Assembly (NCBI GenBank): GCA_019637645.1
Contig: JAHBVH010000012.1
Location: forward strand, 62,001 to 126,000
Length of the DNA: 64,000 bases
Direction: 5' to 3'
Source of the DNA: Caldilineaceae bacterium
GTDB lineage: Bacteria; Chloroflexota; Anaerolineae; Caldilineales; Caldilineaceae
The notes beneath the pieces are model-generated. The model was not told the DNA's origin, did not search any database, and was given only the letters and a program-made list of their open reading frames with translations. The position numbers and the translations under genes were made by a program. Below are positions 25,341-34,146 of this stretch, piece by piece; the first letter of the stretch is position 1; every line of letters starts with the position of its first letter.

Positions 25341-26705
25341 ATGACGAAAAACAAGGTAAGTCGCCGTAGTTTTCTGCGCCTGAGCGCCATGACGGCGGCT
25401 GGCGCGGCATTGGTGGCCTGTGCGCCCGCCGTGCAGCAAAGCGGTGGCGGTGGGAGTGCACCAGCCCAGGACAAAACACTCTCATTCTGGATGTGGAACA
25501 CCTTTGCCCCGGCTGCCGATGAGCTGATGCAAGAAAAGCTCAACGAATGGGCTGGCGCCAATGGCGTTACGCTTGAAATTTCGCGCGATTCCGATGCCAA
25601 TCAACAAACGAAGATCCTCCCGGCCATTGAAGGCGGCACTTTGCCCGACGCCCTCTTTGTGGATTCGGGGAATGCCTTGCGCCTAATCGATGCGCAGGCC
25701 CTCGACCCGGTGACCGATCTCTTCCCCGAGATTGGCGATGCCCACGGCGGCTGGCAGCCCCGTTTGGCCGAATATGTCACGCGCGATGGTGCGATCCACT
25801 TCTTGCCCTATTCCATTGACACGCCCATGGTCCAATTCCGCCAAGATCTGATTGAAGAAGCCGGGCTAACCGTTCCCGAAGGCCAATGGACGTGGGACCA
25901 AACCCGCGATCTGGCCCTGCAAACCTCCCAATATACCGCAGACCAGGGCAGCAAGCTCTTTGGCTGGGGCTTTGGCGTGGTGAAGCTGCAACATGACGGC
26001 TGGTGTGATGATCTCTTCCGCAACTTTGGGGCGGATATCTGGGATGAAGCTGGCGAGAAGATCATTCTGGCCGACCAAAAAGCTGCCGAAGCGACTGCAG
26101 CGCTCAACTTCATCAAGGAAGCGTGGGATATGGGGCTCTTCCCCCCCGATGCCCCGGCCTATGACTATGCCGCCAACAACAAAGCCTATTTGGAAAAGCA
26201 GGCCATCTTGGTCATCAATGCAGCTTCCATTTATGTTTCGGCCCAGACCAGTGACCCCGAGTTGGCCGAAGCAACTGGTCTTTCGCCCAAGCCCAGCGCC
26301 CTCCGCGACACCACCAACTGCGGTCTGCGCTATACGACAGTCATGACCAAAGATTCTGGCAACAAGGAGCTGACCGCGGATCTGCTCCGCGCGCTCTACA
26401 GCAGCGAGATCTACGCGCCTTGGTTAGAAGCGGGCTTTGTGGCAAATGTCCTCAAAGAATACGATGCCCTGCCCATGTGGACGGGCAAGCGCGCCGCCTT
26501 TAACTTGGCCGCCCAAATCGGCACCTATGGTGGCTATCCTGCCCCCTATGATAACGCCGCAATGGCCGAGTTGGGGAGCGCCGATCCGCCCATTGGCTCG
26601 ATGGTCGTGCGCGTCTTGATCGATGGCTGGACACCCGAAGATGCCATTGCCGAAGCCGACCAGTTCGCCAAGCGGGTCTTTGAAAAGTACTATCCCCAAA
26701 GCTAG
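25341..26705 (+). CDS. Sugar ABC importer 2, extracellular solute-binding lipoprotein
   Basis: 454 residues from ATG 25341, preceded by AAGGAG. Tat lipoprotein signal: SRRSFLR (residues 7-13), hydrophobic stretch, LVAC lipobox with Cys about 29, then a Gly/Ser linker. The mature domain is a family-1 carbohydrate-binding protein (SFWMWNTFAPAADELMQEKL start, QFRQDLIEEAGL hinge region). It is paralogous to, but clearly divergent from, the importer-1 binding protein, so the two systems should take different substrates. Confidence 0.92.
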   Translation: MTKNKVSRRSFLRLSAMTAAGAALVACAPAVQQSGGGGSAPAQDKTLSFWMWNTFAPAADELMQEKLNEWAGANGVTLEISRDSDANQQTKILPAIEGGTLPDALFVDSGNALRLIDAQALDPVTDLFPEIGDAHGGWQPRLAEYVTRDGAIHFLPYSIDTPMVQFRQDLIEEAGLTVPEGQWTWDQTRDLALQTSQYTADQGSKLFGWGFGVVKLQHDGWCDDLFRNFGADIWDEAGEKIILADQKAAEATAALNFIKEAWDMGLFPPDAPAYDYAANNKAYLEKQAILVINAASIYVSAQTSDPELAEATGLSPKPSALRDTTNCGLRYTTVMTKDSGNKELTADLLRALYSSEIYAPWLEAGFVANVLKEYDALPMWTGKRAAFNLAAQIGTYGGYPAPYDNAAMAELGSADPPIGSMVVRVLIDGWTPEDAIAEADQFAKRVFEKYYPQS

Positions 26706-26720
26706 TTGTAGGGCTAGTAA

Positions 26721-26750
26721 GATGGCAGTTGTGCAAAGCACAGCGCCATC
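26721..26750. repeat. Module-Q hairpin behind binding-protein gene 2
   Basis: GATGGC...GCCATC outer stem with GTTGTG...CACAGC inner stem, loop CAAAG. It starts 15 bases after the stop of the binding-protein gene. Same design as 20751-20840 and 26794-26825 with a different outer-stem sequence. Confidence 0.7.
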
Positions 26751-26776
26751 CGCGCGATAGGCACTTACGCAGTCCT

Positions 26777-26857
26777 AGCCCTGGCCGGTTTTGCGTTGGC
26801 GCTTGTGGAAACCACAGCGCCAACGGGATCTAAGGCTTTTGAAAACCGGCCAGGGCT
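26777..26857. repeat. Nested palindromic element (module P enclosing module Q)
   Basis: Outer 16-bp perfect arms AGCCCTGGCCGGTTTT (26777-26792) and 26842-26857. Inside is a 14-bp hairpin (26794-26825: CGTTGGCGCT, one bulged T, GTGG, AAA loop, CCACAGCGCCAACG). It ends 23 bases before the permease start, so it is part of the mRNA between binding protein and permease. Confidence 0.8.
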
Positions 26858-26880
26858 CTTGGGCGAAATACGAGGAACTC

Positions 26881-27822
26881 ATGAGCCAAGAAACGTTATC
26901 ACAGCCCCTGACGACCCGTTCAACAAAGCCTTCCAAGCCGCGTTCGCTCTTTGCCGGGGATGTGCGTTTGGGCTGGTTGCTAGTCACGCCCGCCTTGTTG
27001 GTCGTGTTGGGCATGGTCGGCTATCCCTTTATCGAAGCCATTCGCATTAGCTTTACCGACCGCATGGTGGGGCGCGGCCCTGGGCGTTGGGTGGGGCTTG
27101 CCAACTATGAATATATTTTGGGGTGGCCCGATTTTACCAACATGGTCATCCGCACGGTGCTCATCACCATTGCCGCGGTTGCCCTCAAAACCCTCGTCGG
27201 GTTGATCCTAGCAACCGCGCTCAATCAGAACTTCCGCGGCCGCGACATCTTGCGCGGCGTCTTTATGTTGCCGTGGATTCTGCCGACCTATATTATTGTG
27301 CTGGTTTGGCGCTGGATCTTGGATGGGCAGACGGGTCTTTTGAATCAAATTCTCATGAGTTGGGGTTTGATCAGTGAGAATATCCCCTTTTTGGCGCAAC
27401 GGGGCTCGGCGATTGCCCTGCTGATCTTTGTCATGGTGTGGAAAGGCTATCCCTTTTATGCCCTGACTTTTCTCGCCGGGATGCAGACCGTCTCTGCCGA
27501 GCTTTATGACGCGGCCAAGGTCGATGGCGCCGGGCGGTTAGGGCGCTTTCTCTATGTCACCTTGCCGGGGCTGCGCCAAGTGATGGGGGTGGTGATCCTG
27601 CTCTCGACCATTTGGACGATGAATAGCTTGGAAATTCCGATGCTGCTCACTGGTGGCGGGCCCAGCAATGCCACCGAGGTCTTTCCGTTGTTAACCTATC
27701 ACCTTGCCATGCAGAACTTCCGGCTGGGCGAAGGTGCGGCGCTCCCGATTATGATGCTGCCGATTATTGCCCTCCTCGTTTTAGGTGTGGCCAGCTATAT
27801 GGATAAGGAGGCCACCCAATGA
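26881..27822 (+). CDS. Sugar ABC importer 2, permease (MalF/UgpA type)
   Basis: 313 residues from ATG 26881 with GAGGAA five bases upstream; the frame is open further upstream only because it crosses the palindromic element. Six helices; EAA loop DAAKVDGAGRLGRFLYVTLP (about 206-225). The last four bases overlap the ATG of the second permease (ATGA). It forms importer 2 with its neighbours and again lacks an ATPase gene. Confidence 0.92.
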   Translation: MSQETLSQPLTTRSTKPSKPRSLFAGDVRLGWLLVTPALLVVLGMVGYPFIEAIRISFTDRMVGRGPGRWVGLANYEYILGWPDFTNMVIRTVLITIAAVALKTLVGLILATALNQNFRGRDILRGVFMLPWILPTYIIVLVWRWILDGQTGLLNQILMSWGLISENIPFLAQRGSAIALLIFVMVWKGYPFYALTFLAGMQTVSAELYDAAKVDGAGRLGRFLYVTLPGLRQVMGVVILLSTIWTMNSLEIPMLLTGGGPSNATEVFPLLTYHLAMQNFRLGEGAALPIMMLPIIALLVLGVASYMDKEATQ

Positions 27823-28664
27823 CCGATCTCTTTGATCGCGTTCCAGAGTCGATCTTTCGCGTGATCTCGTTTGTGATCATCGCCGTTCTCTTTACGATGA
27901 TCCTCTTCCCCCTCTATTTTATGGTCACGACCTCGTTCAAATTCGAGCGCGAGATCTATTCCGAGCTTACTTGGATTCCGCGTGAGCCAACTTTGATCAA
28001 CTTCCGCGACGTGATCGTCAACTTTCGCATCCCCCTCTATCTGCGCAACACCTTGATCGTGGCGCTCTCGACAACGACGGTAGTGGTGATCATCTCGGTC
28101 TTGGCGGCCTATGCGCTCACCCGTCTGCGCTTTCCGGGGCGGGCGCTCATGGCGCGTGGCGTGCTCTTTGTCTATCTGATCCCAGGCTCGTTGATGTTGA
28201 TCCCCATGTATTTGATCATTATCAAGATGGGGCTCAAGGACACCTTCCCTGGCTTGATCATCGCCAACATGAGCTTTAGTGTGCCTTTTTGTACCTGGTT
28301 GATGATGGGTTATCTGCGCAGCATTTCCAGCGAGATCGAAGAAGCCTCGCTCATTGATGGTTGTACGCGGGTGCAATCGCTATGGCACATTGTGATCCCC
28401 CTCTCGGTTCCGGCGATTGTAACGGCCTCGATCTTTATCTTTAACAATGTGTGGAATGAGTTTATTTTTGCGTTGATCATTGCCCAAGATGATCAACGCC
28501 GGATGATCTCGGTGGGGTTAAGCAACTTCTACCGTTCGGACTACTACATGGTCGGCCCGATGATGGCTGGTTCTTTGATCGCGATGACCCCCGTCGTCCT
28601 TCTCTACATTTTGGCACAACGGTATGTCGTTTCCGGGTTAGCCGCTGGTGCTGTAAAGGGCTAA
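27819..28664 (+). CDS. Sugar ABC importer 2, permease (MalG/UgpE type)
   Basis: 281 residues. The start overlaps the upstream stop (ATGA at 27819-27822), with AAGGAGG nine bases before it. Six membrane helices, EAA loop EASLIDGCTRVQSLWHIVIP (about 176-195), C terminus VSGLAAGAVKG as usual for MalG-type permeases. Last gene of importer 2; a module-P palindrome (28691-28720) follows and may terminate transcription. Confidence 0.92.
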   Translation: MTDLFDRVPESIFRVISFVIIAVLFTMILFPLYFMVTTSFKFEREIYSELTWIPREPTLINFRDVIVNFRIPLYLRNTLIVALSTTTVVVIISVLAAYALTRLRFPGRALMARGVLFVYLIPGSLMLIPMYLIIIKMGLKDTFPGLIIANMSFSVPFCTWLMMGYLRSISSEIEEASLIDGCTRVQSLWHIVIPLSVPAIVTASIFIFNNVWNEFIFALIIAQDDQRRMISVGLSNFYRSDYYMVGPMMAGSLIAMTPVVLLYILAQRYVVSGLAAGAVKG

Positions 28665-29016
28665 GCAACGGTCTGAAAAGTCTTCTTTGGACCTGACAGG
28701 TTTTTGAAAACCTGTCAGGTGTGGCCGGTCATATCCTCTCGTGCAACAGCGGCTAGGCATTTCTCCAAAATTTCTCTTCCCTTCCCGCCTTAGTTCGGCG
28801 TTTCGCGCCGCGCGTCCGTCACAAAAGTCTGTTGTGCAGGTAATCTATGCTATCATGCTACGATAGGCAACAGAAGGCAGGTCAAACCATGCCTCTCTTT
28901 CGGCTCGGTGACCAGCTCGGTTACGATGCAGTAGGCGTTGCCCTACGCAATCGACAGGGCCACTGAGTCACGCGAGCCGTTCCATCATCGACCAAAGTAG
29001 AATAGAAAGAACGTTT
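28665..29016. other. Intergenic region with module-P palindrome
   Basis: It contains the palindrome at 28691-28720. A 25-codon ATG frame at 28889-28966 ends VGVALRNRQGH; it has only a weak AAGG upstream and is not convincing. No clear promoter for the SDR gene could be fixed. Confidence 0.5.
28691..28720. repeat. Module-P palindrome, copy behind importer 2
   Basis: ACCTGACAGGTTTT and AAAACCTGTCAGGT are perfect 14-base arms separated by TG. It lies 27 bases after the permease stop. Same core as 30880-30912 and 57684-57716. Confidence 0.8.
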
Positions 29017-29799
29017 ATGCAGCTCTTGGAAAAAGTTGCGCTGATCACTGGCGCAGGTTCGGGTATTGGCCGCGCCACCGCGTTTGCCCTCGCACAAGCA
29101 GGGGCCAAGGTCGCCGTCCTCGATCTACGGCTAGACCGCACAGAGGAGACTGTGGCTGAACTCACAGCCGCGGGCAGCACGGCCATGGGCTTGGCTGCCG
29201 ATGTGGCTAACGCCGCGCAGATGGAAGCGGCAGTGGCACAGATCATAGCGCGCTGGGGGCGGCTCGATCTGGTCGTTGCCAACGCTGGGATCAATGGCGT
29301 CTGGGCACCGATTGAGGAGATTACACCGGAAGAGTGGGATACCACGCTCAATGTTAATCTCAAAGGGACCTTTTTAACGGTCAAATATGCAACCCCGTAC
29401 CTAAAACAACAAGGGGGCGCGATTGTGGTACTCTCCTCGGTGAATGGCACCCGCATCTTCAGCAACACGGGAGCGACGGCCTATTCTTGCGCCAAAGCCG
29501 CGCAAGTAGCCTTTACCAAAATGATGGCCCTCGAACTAGCTCCCCATCGCGTCCGTATCAATGCCATCTGCCCGGGGGGTGTGGTGACCAATATTCGCGA
29601 GAACACCGATCTCCGCAACGTGGAAAAGGTGCGGCAGCCTGTCACCTTTGGCAACGGTGTGATCCCCCTCACCGGCAATCAACGCGCCAACCCCGAACAG
29701 ATCGCCGAGCTGATCTCTTTTCTCCTCTCCGATAGCGCGGCCTTTATCACCGGCACCGAACTCTGGATCGATGGCGGGCAATCCCTCTTACAAGGCTAA
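29017..29799 (+). CDS. Short-chain dehydrogenase/reductase (SDR)
   Basis: 260 residues of classical SDR: cofactor motif TGAGSGIGRATA (about 11-22), VANAGING (NAG motif, about 88), catalytic Ser in VLSSVNGT (about 139) and YSCAKAA with Tyr-x3-Lys (about 153-157), C-terminal ITGTELWIDGGQSLL. An acidic residue after the first alpha/beta unit (VLDLRLDR) suggests NAD(H). Probably oxidises a sugar or hydroxy acid; substrate unknown. It precedes the aldo/keto reductase in the same direction with a 96-base gap of tandem repeats. Confidence 0.92.
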   Translation: MQLLEKVALITGAGSGIGRATAFALAQAGAKVAVLDLRLDRTEETVAELTAAGSTAMGLAADVANAAQMEAAVAQIIARWGRLDLVVANAGINGVWAPIEEITPEEWDTTLNVNLKGTFLTVKYATPYLKQQGGAIVVLSSVNGTRIFSNTGATAYSCAKAAQVAFTKMMALELAPHRVRINAICPGGVVTNIRENTDLRNVEKVRQPVTFGNGVIPLTGNQRANPEQIAELISFLLSDSAAFITGTELWIDGGQSLLQG

Positions 29800-29825
29800 C
29801 ACGAAGAGGCGCATAAATACCTCCC

Positions 29826-29883
29826 GAATCACGTAGCACGAATCACGAATCACGTAGCACGAATCACGTAGCACGAATCACGC
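29826..29883. repeat. Short tandem repeat, unit AATCACGTAGCACG
   Basis: Fourteen-base units AATCACGTAGCACG alternate with the shorter AATCACG, about 58 bases in total, ending 12 bases before the aldo/keto reductase start. A related CGAATCACGC tract occurs near 46869-46880. Confidence 0.75.
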
Positions 29884-29895
29884 GAAAGGAAAATC

Positions 29896-30867
29896 ATGAA
29901 CTACGTACCTTTTGGCGCAACCGGCGCGACGGTCTCCAAAATGTGTCTCGGCACCATGATGTTTGGCGCCCGCTGTGATCAAACCGAATCTGACCGGATT
30001 CTAGGCACGGCCATGGATCATGGCGTCACCTTTATTGACACCGCCGCCATGTATGTCAATGGTGGCACGGAGAGCATTTTGGGCAATATTCTCAAAGGAC
30101 GGCGCGATAAGCTGTTTATTGCCACCAAGGTCGATAATATTGATCCGAATGTCATTCGCAGCAGCATTGATGAAAGCCTGCAACGAATGCAGATCGACGC
30201 CGTGGATCTCTACCTGCTCCATTGGCCCAAAAGCGGTATGAACCCCACTGCCATGATGGCCGCGCTCAACGATGTGGTCCAAGCGGGCAAGGCGCGCTTT
30301 GTCGGCTGTTGTAACTATCCGGCTTGGCTCTTGGCTCACTTTAATGGGATTGCCGACCGCCAGGGCTGGCCGCGCCTGGTCTGCAACCAGATCCCGTATA
30401 ACCCCATTGAACGGGGTGTCGAAGTGGAAGTCCTCCCACAGGCATTGGCGGAGAACATTGCTATCACGATCTACCGCCCCTTGGCCTTTGGGATCTTTGC
30501 TGGCAAATACCAGCCCGGCACCGCCATTCCCGAAGATTCGCGCGGCACCACCGATCCGCGGATTCCGCGCTGGCTCGAGAAATATGGTGATGGGATTGGC
30601 CGTTTCCTAGAATTTGCCGCCGACCATCAGTTGCACCCCGCCCAGCTGATCGTAGCTTGGCTCTGTCATTCTGCCGCGGTGACCACGCCAATCATTGGCG
30701 TGAGTTCCGAGCGCCAACTGCATGCCTCGCTGAATGCCTTTGAGGTGACGTTGAGTGATGCCGAATATGCCGAAGTGACCGCGTTCTTTGATACGGCGGT
30801 CAAAGAGGAAGCCGGTGGGGCTTTTGCCGGTCTGCGCCGCGACTTTAGTCTGGTGCAACCCGGCTAA
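29896..30867 (+). CDS. Aldo/keto reductase
   Basis: 323 residues, (beta/alpha)8 barrel. Catalytic tetrad in order: Asp in FIDTAAMY, Tyr in the same segment (about 45-52), Lys in FIATKVDN (about 77) and His in LYLLHWP (about 109). The C-terminal NADPH-binding loop has ITIYRPLAFGIFAGKY (about 190). AAAGGA lies before the ATG. It ends 12 bases before a strong terminator and converges with the cyclase-family gene. Likely reduces or oxidises a sugar aldehyde in the same catabolic set. Confidence 0.92.
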   Translation: MNYVPFGATGATVSKMCLGTMMFGARCDQTESDRILGTAMDHGVTFIDTAAMYVNGGTESILGNILKGRRDKLFIATKVDNIDPNVIRSSIDESLQRMQIDAVDLYLLHWPKSGMNPTAMMAALNDVVQAGKARFVGCCNYPAWLLAHFNGIADRQGWPRLVCNQIPYNPIERGVEVEVLPQALAENIAITIYRPLAFGIFAGKYQPGTAIPEDSRGTTDPRIPRWLEKYGDGIGRFLEFAADHQLHPAQLIVAWLCHSAAVTTPIIGVSSERQLHASLNAFEVTLSDAEYAEVTAFFDTAVKEEAGGAFAGLRRDFSLVQPG

Positions 30868-30879
30868 GCGAAAGCAGCC

Positions 30880-30917
30880 AAACCTGACAGGTTTTGCAAA
30901 CCTGTCAGGTTTTATCC
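30880..30917. terminator. Module-P hairpin acting as bidirectional terminator
   Basis: AAACCTGACAGGTTT (30880-30894) pairs perfectly with 30898-30912 around TGC and is followed by TTATCC. It lies between the convergent aldo/keto reductase and cyclase-family genes, so it can serve both. Confidence 0.75.
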
Positions 30918-30938
30918 GTGTCTCTTTTTAGCGCGATA

Positions 30939-31832
30939 TCACACGAAGGCGATCACGCGGCTGGGGCCACCGGTGGCCCCGGCAATCTTGGGACCACCGG
31001 CGAACACAATCGCGCCCGTGGGTGGCAACTGGCCGAGGTTGGCGACGCCCTCCATCCCCCAGCGGTTGGAAGCCAGCCAGCGGTAGTGAAAGGCAAAATC
31101 CGCCGAAGGGCCATAGTCTAGGCTAAGCGTATCCACCATCACCCCTTTAATATCCCGTTCGGTAATCAGGAGTTCGGCAGTTTCAATGTGAAAGCCCGGG
31201 AAATGCAGCACGCCGTCATCATCGGCATTGCGAAACTTGTCGCTGGTGACATAGGCATCCCAGCCACTGTGGAGCGCAACAATCGCACCAGCCGGGAGAG
31301 GACCATGTTCCGCTTCCCAAGCGGTAATATCATCCGGCGTGAGCTGGGCATCGGGATCAGCTTCGGCCTTGGCGCGAATGTCAATCACGGCTAGCGGCCC
31401 CACCAATTGCTCGATGGGAATTTCATCGGCTGAGTCTTGATCAGAGAAGTGAAAGGGCGCGTCCATGTGGGTGCCCGTATGTTCAACCACCAACCAACGG
31501 AACATATTATAGCCACCATCGGCCAGCGTATAGAGTGTTTCTAATTCCAACTGGGGTTCGCCACCAAAGGTCGGGAAATTGACATCCAGGGTGTGAGTCA
31601 GATCCACAATGCCGCTAAAGCTGACCTTGCCGCTCATCATGGCGTGGGGGATCGTCCCCTGCCCTTGCCCCATCCGTTCACGATCGCGAAGAAGATGCCG
31701 CGGCTCGACGGTTAGCTGACAACCACTCACCGCCAAGGCCGCCGCCGAAGCCGTCGCGCCGACGACGCCTTTGAGTAGATTGCGCCGCCCAAAATCTGTT
31801 GCAATTTTTCGCGTACAAGCAGGAACACACAT
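30939..31832 (-). CDS. Cyclase family protein (kynurenine formamidase-like), Tat-exported lipoprotein
   Basis: 297 residues from ATG 31832, with AAAGGAGG just upstream; the frame is open a further 20 codons without a ribosome-binding site. The N terminus carries GRRNLLKG and a hydrophobic stretch ending in SGC, a Tat-lipoprotein signal. The catalytic domain starts IVDLTHTLDVNFPTFGG and has EHTGTHMDAPFHF, the metal-binding HxGTHxDxPxHF signature of the cyclase/KynB family, so a metal-dependent hydrolase acting outside the membrane is likely. Extracellular members are less common. Substrate unknown. Confidence 0.85.
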   Translation of the reverse strand: MCVPACTRKIATDFGRRNLLKGVVGATASAAALAVSGCQLTVEPRHLLRDRERMGQGQGTIPHAMMSGKVSFSGIVDLTHTLDVNFPTFGGEPQLELETLYTLADGGYNMFRWLVVEHTGTHMDAPFHFSDQDSADEIPIEQLVGPLAVIDIRAKAEADPDAQLTPDDITAWEAEHGPLPAGAIVALHSGWDAYVTSDKFRNADDDGVLHFPGFHIETAELLITERDIKGVMVDTLSLDYGPSADFAFHYRWLASNRWGMEGVANLGQLPPTGAIVFAGGPKIAGATGGPSRVIAFV

Positions 31833-32227
31833 CACAAGCCTCCTTTTATCGCTCAGTTCGAGGAAACCGATCTCGTCAATGCTTTTTGTCACCTACCCTT
31901 GTGACCAACAGAAGCCAGCCGAAGAATCGGTAAGGTCTTGAGCGTAGCCGATCTCCGTCCTTTTGTCAACGGCCACCGAAACGGTTTGCGGTCAGAGAAC
32001 TGACAGATCTTTGGATGACAGAGCAACCTTTGTGCGGTGGTGCGCTTGTTGTAGAATAAGAATTAATGATTCACCGTGTGCCGTCGCTAGATAGGACGAT
32101 GGCACAAAACCGCGATAGAATCAGGAAAACCCGGCAAGCCTGTTCAGCCCGTGTGCTGGCAAGCGCTGCTGGTTATCGCCAATCCAGTCCCACACAGGCA
32201 GGTGTAGCCTAACAGAAAGAGATCTCC
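31833..32227. other. Divergent intergenic region
   Basis: Contains a possible plus-strand promoter at 32030-32057 and otherwise nothing recognisable. A minus-strand promoter for the cyclase-family gene could not be placed. Confidence 0.45.
32030..32057 (+). promoter_or_regulatory. Possible promoter of the M42 peptidase gene
   Basis: TTGTGC (32030-32035), 16-base spacer, TAGAAT (32052-32057). Hexamers are 4/6 and 5/6; about 170 bases before the start codon. Confidence 0.35.
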
Positions 32228-33286
32228 ATGGAATCGACAGCACATGAATTTTTAAAAGCCCTCCTCATGGCACCCAGCCCCTCAGGCTATGAACAACCAG
32301 TACAAGCCGTGGTCCGTGACTATGTGCAACATTTTGCCGACACAGTAACCACCGACGTACACGGCAATGTCATTGTAGCCAAGAATCCAACTGCGCCTCA
32401 GCGCGTGTTGTTGGCCGGCCATTGTGACCAGATCGGGCTGGTGGTTACTTATATTGATGAGAAGGGCTTCCTCTACACCAAGCCGATTGGCGGTTGGGAC
32501 CCCCAACAGTTAATCGGCCAGCGCATGACGGTCTGGACCCAAAGTGGCCCCGTGCCCGCGGTCATTGCCCGCAAGCCCATTCACCTGCTCAAAGAAGAAG
32601 AGCGGAGCAAAGTGGTGAAATTGGAAGAAATGTGGCTCGATATCGGAGCCAAGGACAAGGCCGAAGCCGCGGGCCTGGTGATGATCGGCGACGCGGTTAC
32701 CTTGGAGTTGGGCTACCAAGAATTGCGCAACGGCCTTGCCAATGCGCCCGGGATGGATAACATTACGGGCGTTTGGGTTGTGATCGAGGCACTCCGCCGC
32801 GCCGCCCAACAGCCGCTCAACTGCGCCATCTATGCCGTTTCAACCGTACAGGAAGAGATCGGCCTCCGTGGGGCTTATACGAGTACGTTTGGGATTGCTC
32901 CCCACATTGGCATTGCGGTGGATGTCACCCATGCTACCGACTGCCCGACGCTTGACCCCAAGCAGAATGGGGAGATCAAGTTAGGCAGTGGCCCCGTCAT
33001 TGAGCGCGGGCCGAATGTCAACCCGCGGCTCTTTACCAAGCTGGTTGACACCGCTACCAGCCAAGCGCTTCCCTACCAGATTGCGGCCCATAACCGCGGC
33101 ACCGGCACCGATGCCAATGCAATTCAACTCTCGCGCGCCGGGGTCGTCACTGGCCTGATCAGCATTCCTAATCGCTACATGCACAGCGCGGTTGAGACCA
33201 TTGCCCTGGACGACATTGATCGCGCGGCCGATCTGCTAGCCGCCTTCATGGTTAGCCTCAACGGGGATGAAGACTTCACGCCCTAA
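32228..33286 (+). CDS. M42-family metallopeptidase (FrvX/PepA-like aminopeptidase)
   Basis: 352 residues. Di-metal ligands of the M42/M20-like fold are visible in order: His in LLAGHCDQIG (about 63), bridging Asp in PGMDNITG (about 178), the catalytic Glu-Glu pair in TVQEEIGLRGA (about 210), Asp in AVDVTHA (about 233) and His in NRYMHSAVE (about 317). M42 enzymes form tetrahedral dodecamers that trim peptides in the cytoplasm. It is monocistronic, with a strong terminator downstream. Confidence 0.9.
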   Translation: MESTAHEFLKALLMAPSPSGYEQPVQAVVRDYVQHFADTVTTDVHGNVIVAKNPTAPQRVLLAGHCDQIGLVVTYIDEKGFLYTKPIGGWDPQQLIGQRMTVWTQSGPVPAVIARKPIHLLKEEERSKVVKLEEMWLDIGAKDKAEAAGLVMIGDAVTLELGYQELRNGLANAPGMDNITGVWVVIEALRRAAQQPLNCAIYAVSTVQEEIGLRGAYTSTFGIAPHIGIAVDVTHATDCPTLDPKQNGEIKLGSGPVIERGPNVNPRLFTKLVDTATSQALPYQIAAHNRGTGTDANAIQLSRAGVVTGLISIPNRYMHSAVETIALDDIDRAADLLAAFMVSLNGDEDFTP

Positions 33287-33325
33287 CCCAAAGACCCGTC
33301 AGGTTGACTGCATAAACACCATCAA

Positions 33326-33366
33326 CAAAAAAGCCGGTCATTCGCTAGCGAATGACCGGCTTTTTC
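33326..33366. terminator. Bidirectional terminator between M42 peptidase and SOD
   Basis: An 18-bp stem (AAAAAGCCGGTCATTCGC / its complement) with a two-base loop, flanked by A-run and T-run on opposite sides so that either strand yields stem plus U-tract. It lies between convergent genes. Confidence 0.9.
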
Positions 33367-33425
33367 ATCCAAGGCAACAATTAATAATTTTCAGTTGTCC
33401 ATTGATGATTAATTATTCGCAGCAG

Positions 33426-34034
33426 TTACTTAGCCGCTGCATAGTTCTTGGCAACTTCGGCCCAGTTGACCACGTTCCAGAAAGCGGTGATATAGTCTGG
33501 GCGGCGGTTCTGGTAGTTCAGGTAGTAGGCATGTTCCCACACATCCAGGCCCAAGATCGGGGTGTCACCTTGCATCAAGGGGCTGTCTTGGTTGGCTGTG
33601 CTGTAGACATCAATGCTGCCATCTTTCTTGACAACCAGCCAGGCCCAACCGCTGCCGAAGCGGGTGGTCGCGGCGGCGGCAAACTTTTCCTTGAAGGTGG
33701 CAAAGCTGCCAAATTTGCTGGCGATGGCGCTCGCCAATTCACCGGTCGGTTCGCCACCCGCATTCGGGCCGATGACCTTCCAGAAGAGGCTGTGGTTGTG
33801 ATGGCCACCACCATTGTTTTGGACGGCAGTCTTTTTGTCAGCGGGGACCTGATCAAAGTTGCGCAGGATCTCTTCGATGCTCTTGTCTGCCAAGCCTGTG
33901 CCAGCCAAGGCATTGTTCAGGTTGGTGACATAGGTGTTGTGGTGCTTGGTGCGGTGAATGTTCATCGTGCGCGCATCAATGTTGGGTTCCAGCGCGTCTT
34001 CGGCATAGGGTAATTCAGGCAAGGTAAAAGCCAT
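33426..34034 (-). CDS. sodA: Superoxide dismutase, Mn/Fe family (Mn-type features)
   Basis: 202 residues from ATG 34034, with GGAGGAAATC directly upstream. Metal ligands: His in NIHRTKHH (about 27), His in [11 protein letters not shown] (about 82), Asp and His in DVWEHAYY (about 164-168). TANQDSPL carries the outer-sphere Gln at the MnSOD-type position, favouring manganese. The enzyme dismutates superoxide in the cytoplasm. The upstream region (34040-34110) has GTTTTAC...GTAAAAC inverted arms that may bind a redox regulator. Confidence 0.95.
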   Translation of the reverse strand: MAFTLPELPYAEDALEPNIDARTMNIHRTKHHNTYVTNLNNALAGTGLADKSIEEILRNFDQVPADKKTAVQNNGGGHHNHSLFWKVIGPNAGGEPTGELASAIASKFGSFATFKEKFAAAATTRFGSGWAWLVVKKDGSIDVYSTANQDSPLMQGDTPILGLDVWEHAYYLNYQNRRPDYITAFWNVVNWAEVAKNYAAAK

Positions 34035-34146
34035 GATTTCCTCCTTGAAGCTTTTATGTAGGCAAAATTTGATTTCAAACTGTTTTACTATAACCAATGG
34101 TCGGTAAAACTACAGTGCTATAGTATACAAAGTGGCGAAAACGGCG

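Noticed and set aside
28889..28966. 25-codon plus-strand frame upstream of the SDR gene
   Set aside because: Weak ribosome-binding site, no hydrophobic or conserved pattern.
34040..34110. Possible Fur/PerR-type box upstream of superoxide dismutase (GTTTTAC...GTAAAAC)
   Set aside because: Arms are short and do not match a known Fur or PerR consensus, so it is mentioned only as a possibility in the sodA entry.
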